64,000 nt of DNA, taken from Bacteroidia bacterium (GTDB lineage: Bacteria > Bacteroidota > Bacteroidia > J057 > JADKCL01). The stretch is from the NCBI GenBank assembly GCA_020635905.1, contig JACJYV010000002.1, positions 1,302,001-1,366,000 of the forward strand, written 5' to 3'. The notes below the pieces were generated by a model, which was not told the DNA's origin, did not search any database, and saw only the letters and a program-made list of their open reading frames with translations. Both the position numbers and the translations under genes were made by a program. Position 1 is the stretch's first letter, and every line of letters starts with the position of its first letter. This document shows, one piece after another, positions 62,836 to 64,000 of this stretch.

Positions 62836-63181
62836 TTGGGGATATTATTTTGGAAGTGTTACTTAGCGGAAACATGAAGTACACTCTGGCTTTTAATAAC
62901 TCCACTAAAAAGAGAGAAATTAGATTGACGTATATTGACAATCAGATTTTTAAAGAGCATCAGTTGGTGGTTATTATTACCCGTCTGCCTTATAAAAATG
63001 AATTGGATAAACTGGTCCTCGAAGATTATTTTACTGAAAAGCAGAAGTATCTAAATTATCAAAGTTCAGTTTCTGAGGATTCGTCCCTGATTGATTTTGT
63101 AAGTTCTCAGGCTACGTTTATCAAAGAGCATGCAATGTCAATTTTGATAGGTGAAGAGTGGTATTCTGGAAAGTCTTCAGA

Positions 63182-63595
63182 ATGGAGGTGATGCCATTGG
63201 GGGGACGCTACGGGTACACAGGAAATGCTCCACATGATGGGATTGTTATGGAAATACTCCTAAATCAATCTGAAATGCCGGCCGGGTTTCACTATCCGCC
63301 AGAGTTTTTGGCAATCGTCAGACAAAAGCTTTTGGATTTTGACCCCTGGATCATCCTCACAAAGGAAAGGCTGAGAACCAGAACCCAAGGGTTGAGGGAA
63401 AGGTATCCTGCCAGAGAATTGGTGCCAATCGCGAAACGGGAGTACAATGATGATCTGGCTTGTTTTGAGAAAAACAAAGGCGTGGTGATCATCCATGATT
63501 TCGCCAGCCCCGGATTTGAAGGGGGACAAACGCACATCCCCTTTTGGGATTGGCTCAGGTTGGCATTGGAGGATATAATTGCGTATAATTCGTAG
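63182..63595 (+). CDS. SUKH/SMI1-like candidate immunity protein
   Basis: About 137 residues from the ATG at 63182 (another ATG at 63191). It overlaps the end of the split gene by ten bases, so the two were translationally coupled before the IS arrived. RELVPIAKREYNDDLACFEK and GVVIIHDFASPGFEGGQTHI, then FWDWLRLALEDII, form a recognisable pattern of SMI1/KNR4-like immunity proteins. It is soluble and acidic at the C-terminus. The cognate toxin is not identifiable; the following bases (63596-63711) hold an open remnant without a start. Confidence 0.62.
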   Translation: MEVMPLGGRYGYTGNAPHDGIVMEILLNQSEMPAGFHYPPEFLAIVRQKLLDFDPWIILTKERLRTRTQGLRERYPARELVPIAKREYNDDLACFEKNKGVVIIHDFASPGFEGGQTHIPFWDWLRLALEDIIAYNS

Positions 63596-63723
63596 GAGGA
63601 TTTTATTTTTGAGGTAAAGGATTCCCCTGTCCAGGCTTCTCATGAAACTGAAAAAAGAGAAAGGTCATATCCCGAACTGATGCAAAAAAGAAGTCAACCA
63701 GCATAAACCCAGACAGATAAAAC

Positions 63724-64000
63724 ATGAAATTAGAATATTTAGAAAATACGGGAGACGTTGAACATGAATTTGTCATCAGATTATTTCATTTCTCAGAGGA
63801 AGACCTGGCTGTTTTGGTGGAAGCTTTAGATTCATTTTTGCAACACCCGGCCCGGGGTTTGAGGATTGATCAACTGGAAGTTTTGGAGGAAACGGATTTG
63901 ACCCTGGAATTCCAGGTATCTGAAATGGATTTTGGAATAAAGTGCATCAGACACAGGGTTTTCGAATGTGGGCTGAGCAGGGAATCTTATCTTTTGATAC
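63724..64000 (+). CDS. Hypothetical protein, 3' end beyond window
   Basis: The ATG at 63724 opens a frame of at least 92 residues that runs off the window (MKLEYLENTGDVEHEFVIRL, then HFSEEDLAVLVEALDSFL). It is acidic, with no signal peptide. A role as a further immunity-type gene is suggested only by its place at the end of the series. Confidence 0.6.
   Translation, partial: MKLEYLENTGDVEHEFVIRLFHFSEEDLAVLVEALDSFLQHPARGLRIDQLEVLEETDLTLEFQVSEMDFGIKCIRHRVFECGLSRESYLLI

Larger units (their letters stand above)
61502..62861 (+). mobile_element. ISAzo13-type insertion sequence (1360 bp)
   Basis: The left end TAATACTTCCAAAATAA and the right end in reverse complement TAACACTTCCAAAATAA are inverted repeats. 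CTTAG is the flanking 5-bp duplication. The element carries one transposase in two overlapping frames. It splits the immunity-like gene at 61398-63191. Confidence 0.85.
61398..63191 (+). pseudogene. Immunity-like gene (about 142 aa) split by ISAzo13-type element
   Basis: The 5' part (MKNESDILSLLQDRFSFLEE to EKSL) runs from the ATG at 61398 to 61501. The 3' part resumes at 62867 (GNMKYTLAFNNSTKKREIRL to a stop at 63189-63191). The 5-bp CTTAG at 61497-61501 is repeated at 62862-62866. Removing the IS and one CTTAG gives a continuous frame of 429 bases. The small, soluble, acidic product in this context looks like an immunity protein, though no family is recognised. It overlaps the next gene's start. 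Confidence 0.78.

Overview
The window reads as chromosome from a member of the Bacteroidota, most likely a Saprospiria-like (Lewinella/Haliscomenobacter-type) gliding or surface-adhesive bacterium. The evidence is type IX secretion (T9SS) C-terminal sorting domains of both type A and type B, a PorP/SprF protein followed by a PorE-like TPR/PD40/OmpA protein, HYR and SprB repeats, giant two-gene RHS systems, and mid-range GC with many hairpin-rich intergenic repeats. The lineage is inferred from protein style only; no rRNA or tRNA gene was seen.

Layout. 1-1012: 5'-truncated IS110 transposase. 1141-1799: a higher-order tandem repeat. 1862-4780: a secreted LRR protein, a hairpin-rich repeat block with a miniature inverted-repeat element, and a secreted beta-barrel-like protein. 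4989-7441 (minus): a STAS-like/HATPase gene pair and a membrane-anchored SGNH-like protein. 7744-12963: a large multidomain subtilisin-like T9SS cargo protease. 13074-15495 (minus): a secreted protein and a helical-solenoid protein, both unknown. 15840-19365: a repeat desert holding a complete IS3 element with a recoverable empty site, and an unknown gene (18168-18980) preceded by a periodic 11-bp repeat array and a perfect inverted repeat. 19392-19892 (minus): thiol peroxidase tpx.

20236-24869 is a three-gene T9SS operon (type B cargo, PorP/SprF, PorE-like OmpA protein). It is followed by three consecutive giant paralogous adhesins (25063-38410). Each has a first HYR module that appears to be split by a nested glycine-rich domain, then tandem HYR repeats in different copy number, SprB-like modules and a type A sorting signal. 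38445-39908 holds a small membrane protein and a Cys-rich lipoprotein.

40042-57598 is an RHS locus: a small secreted protein, a 2.2-kaa RHS-like protein, and a second giant RHS protein (about 2600 aa when restored) that is cut by a 1703-bp insertion sequence. Removing the IS and one 5-bp target duplication rejoins the reading frame exactly. The RHS protein ends in a variable C-terminal (toxin-type) domain followed by a small candidate immunity gene. From 57707 to the window end lies an accessory array of short lipoproteins, orphan RHS C-terminal pieces and immunity-like genes. One of these is split by an ISAzo13-type element and can also be restored exactly. The likely story is a cell-surface/secretion region whose toxin-immunity tip has grown by repeated capture of C-terminal cassettes and is now being worn down by insertion sequences.
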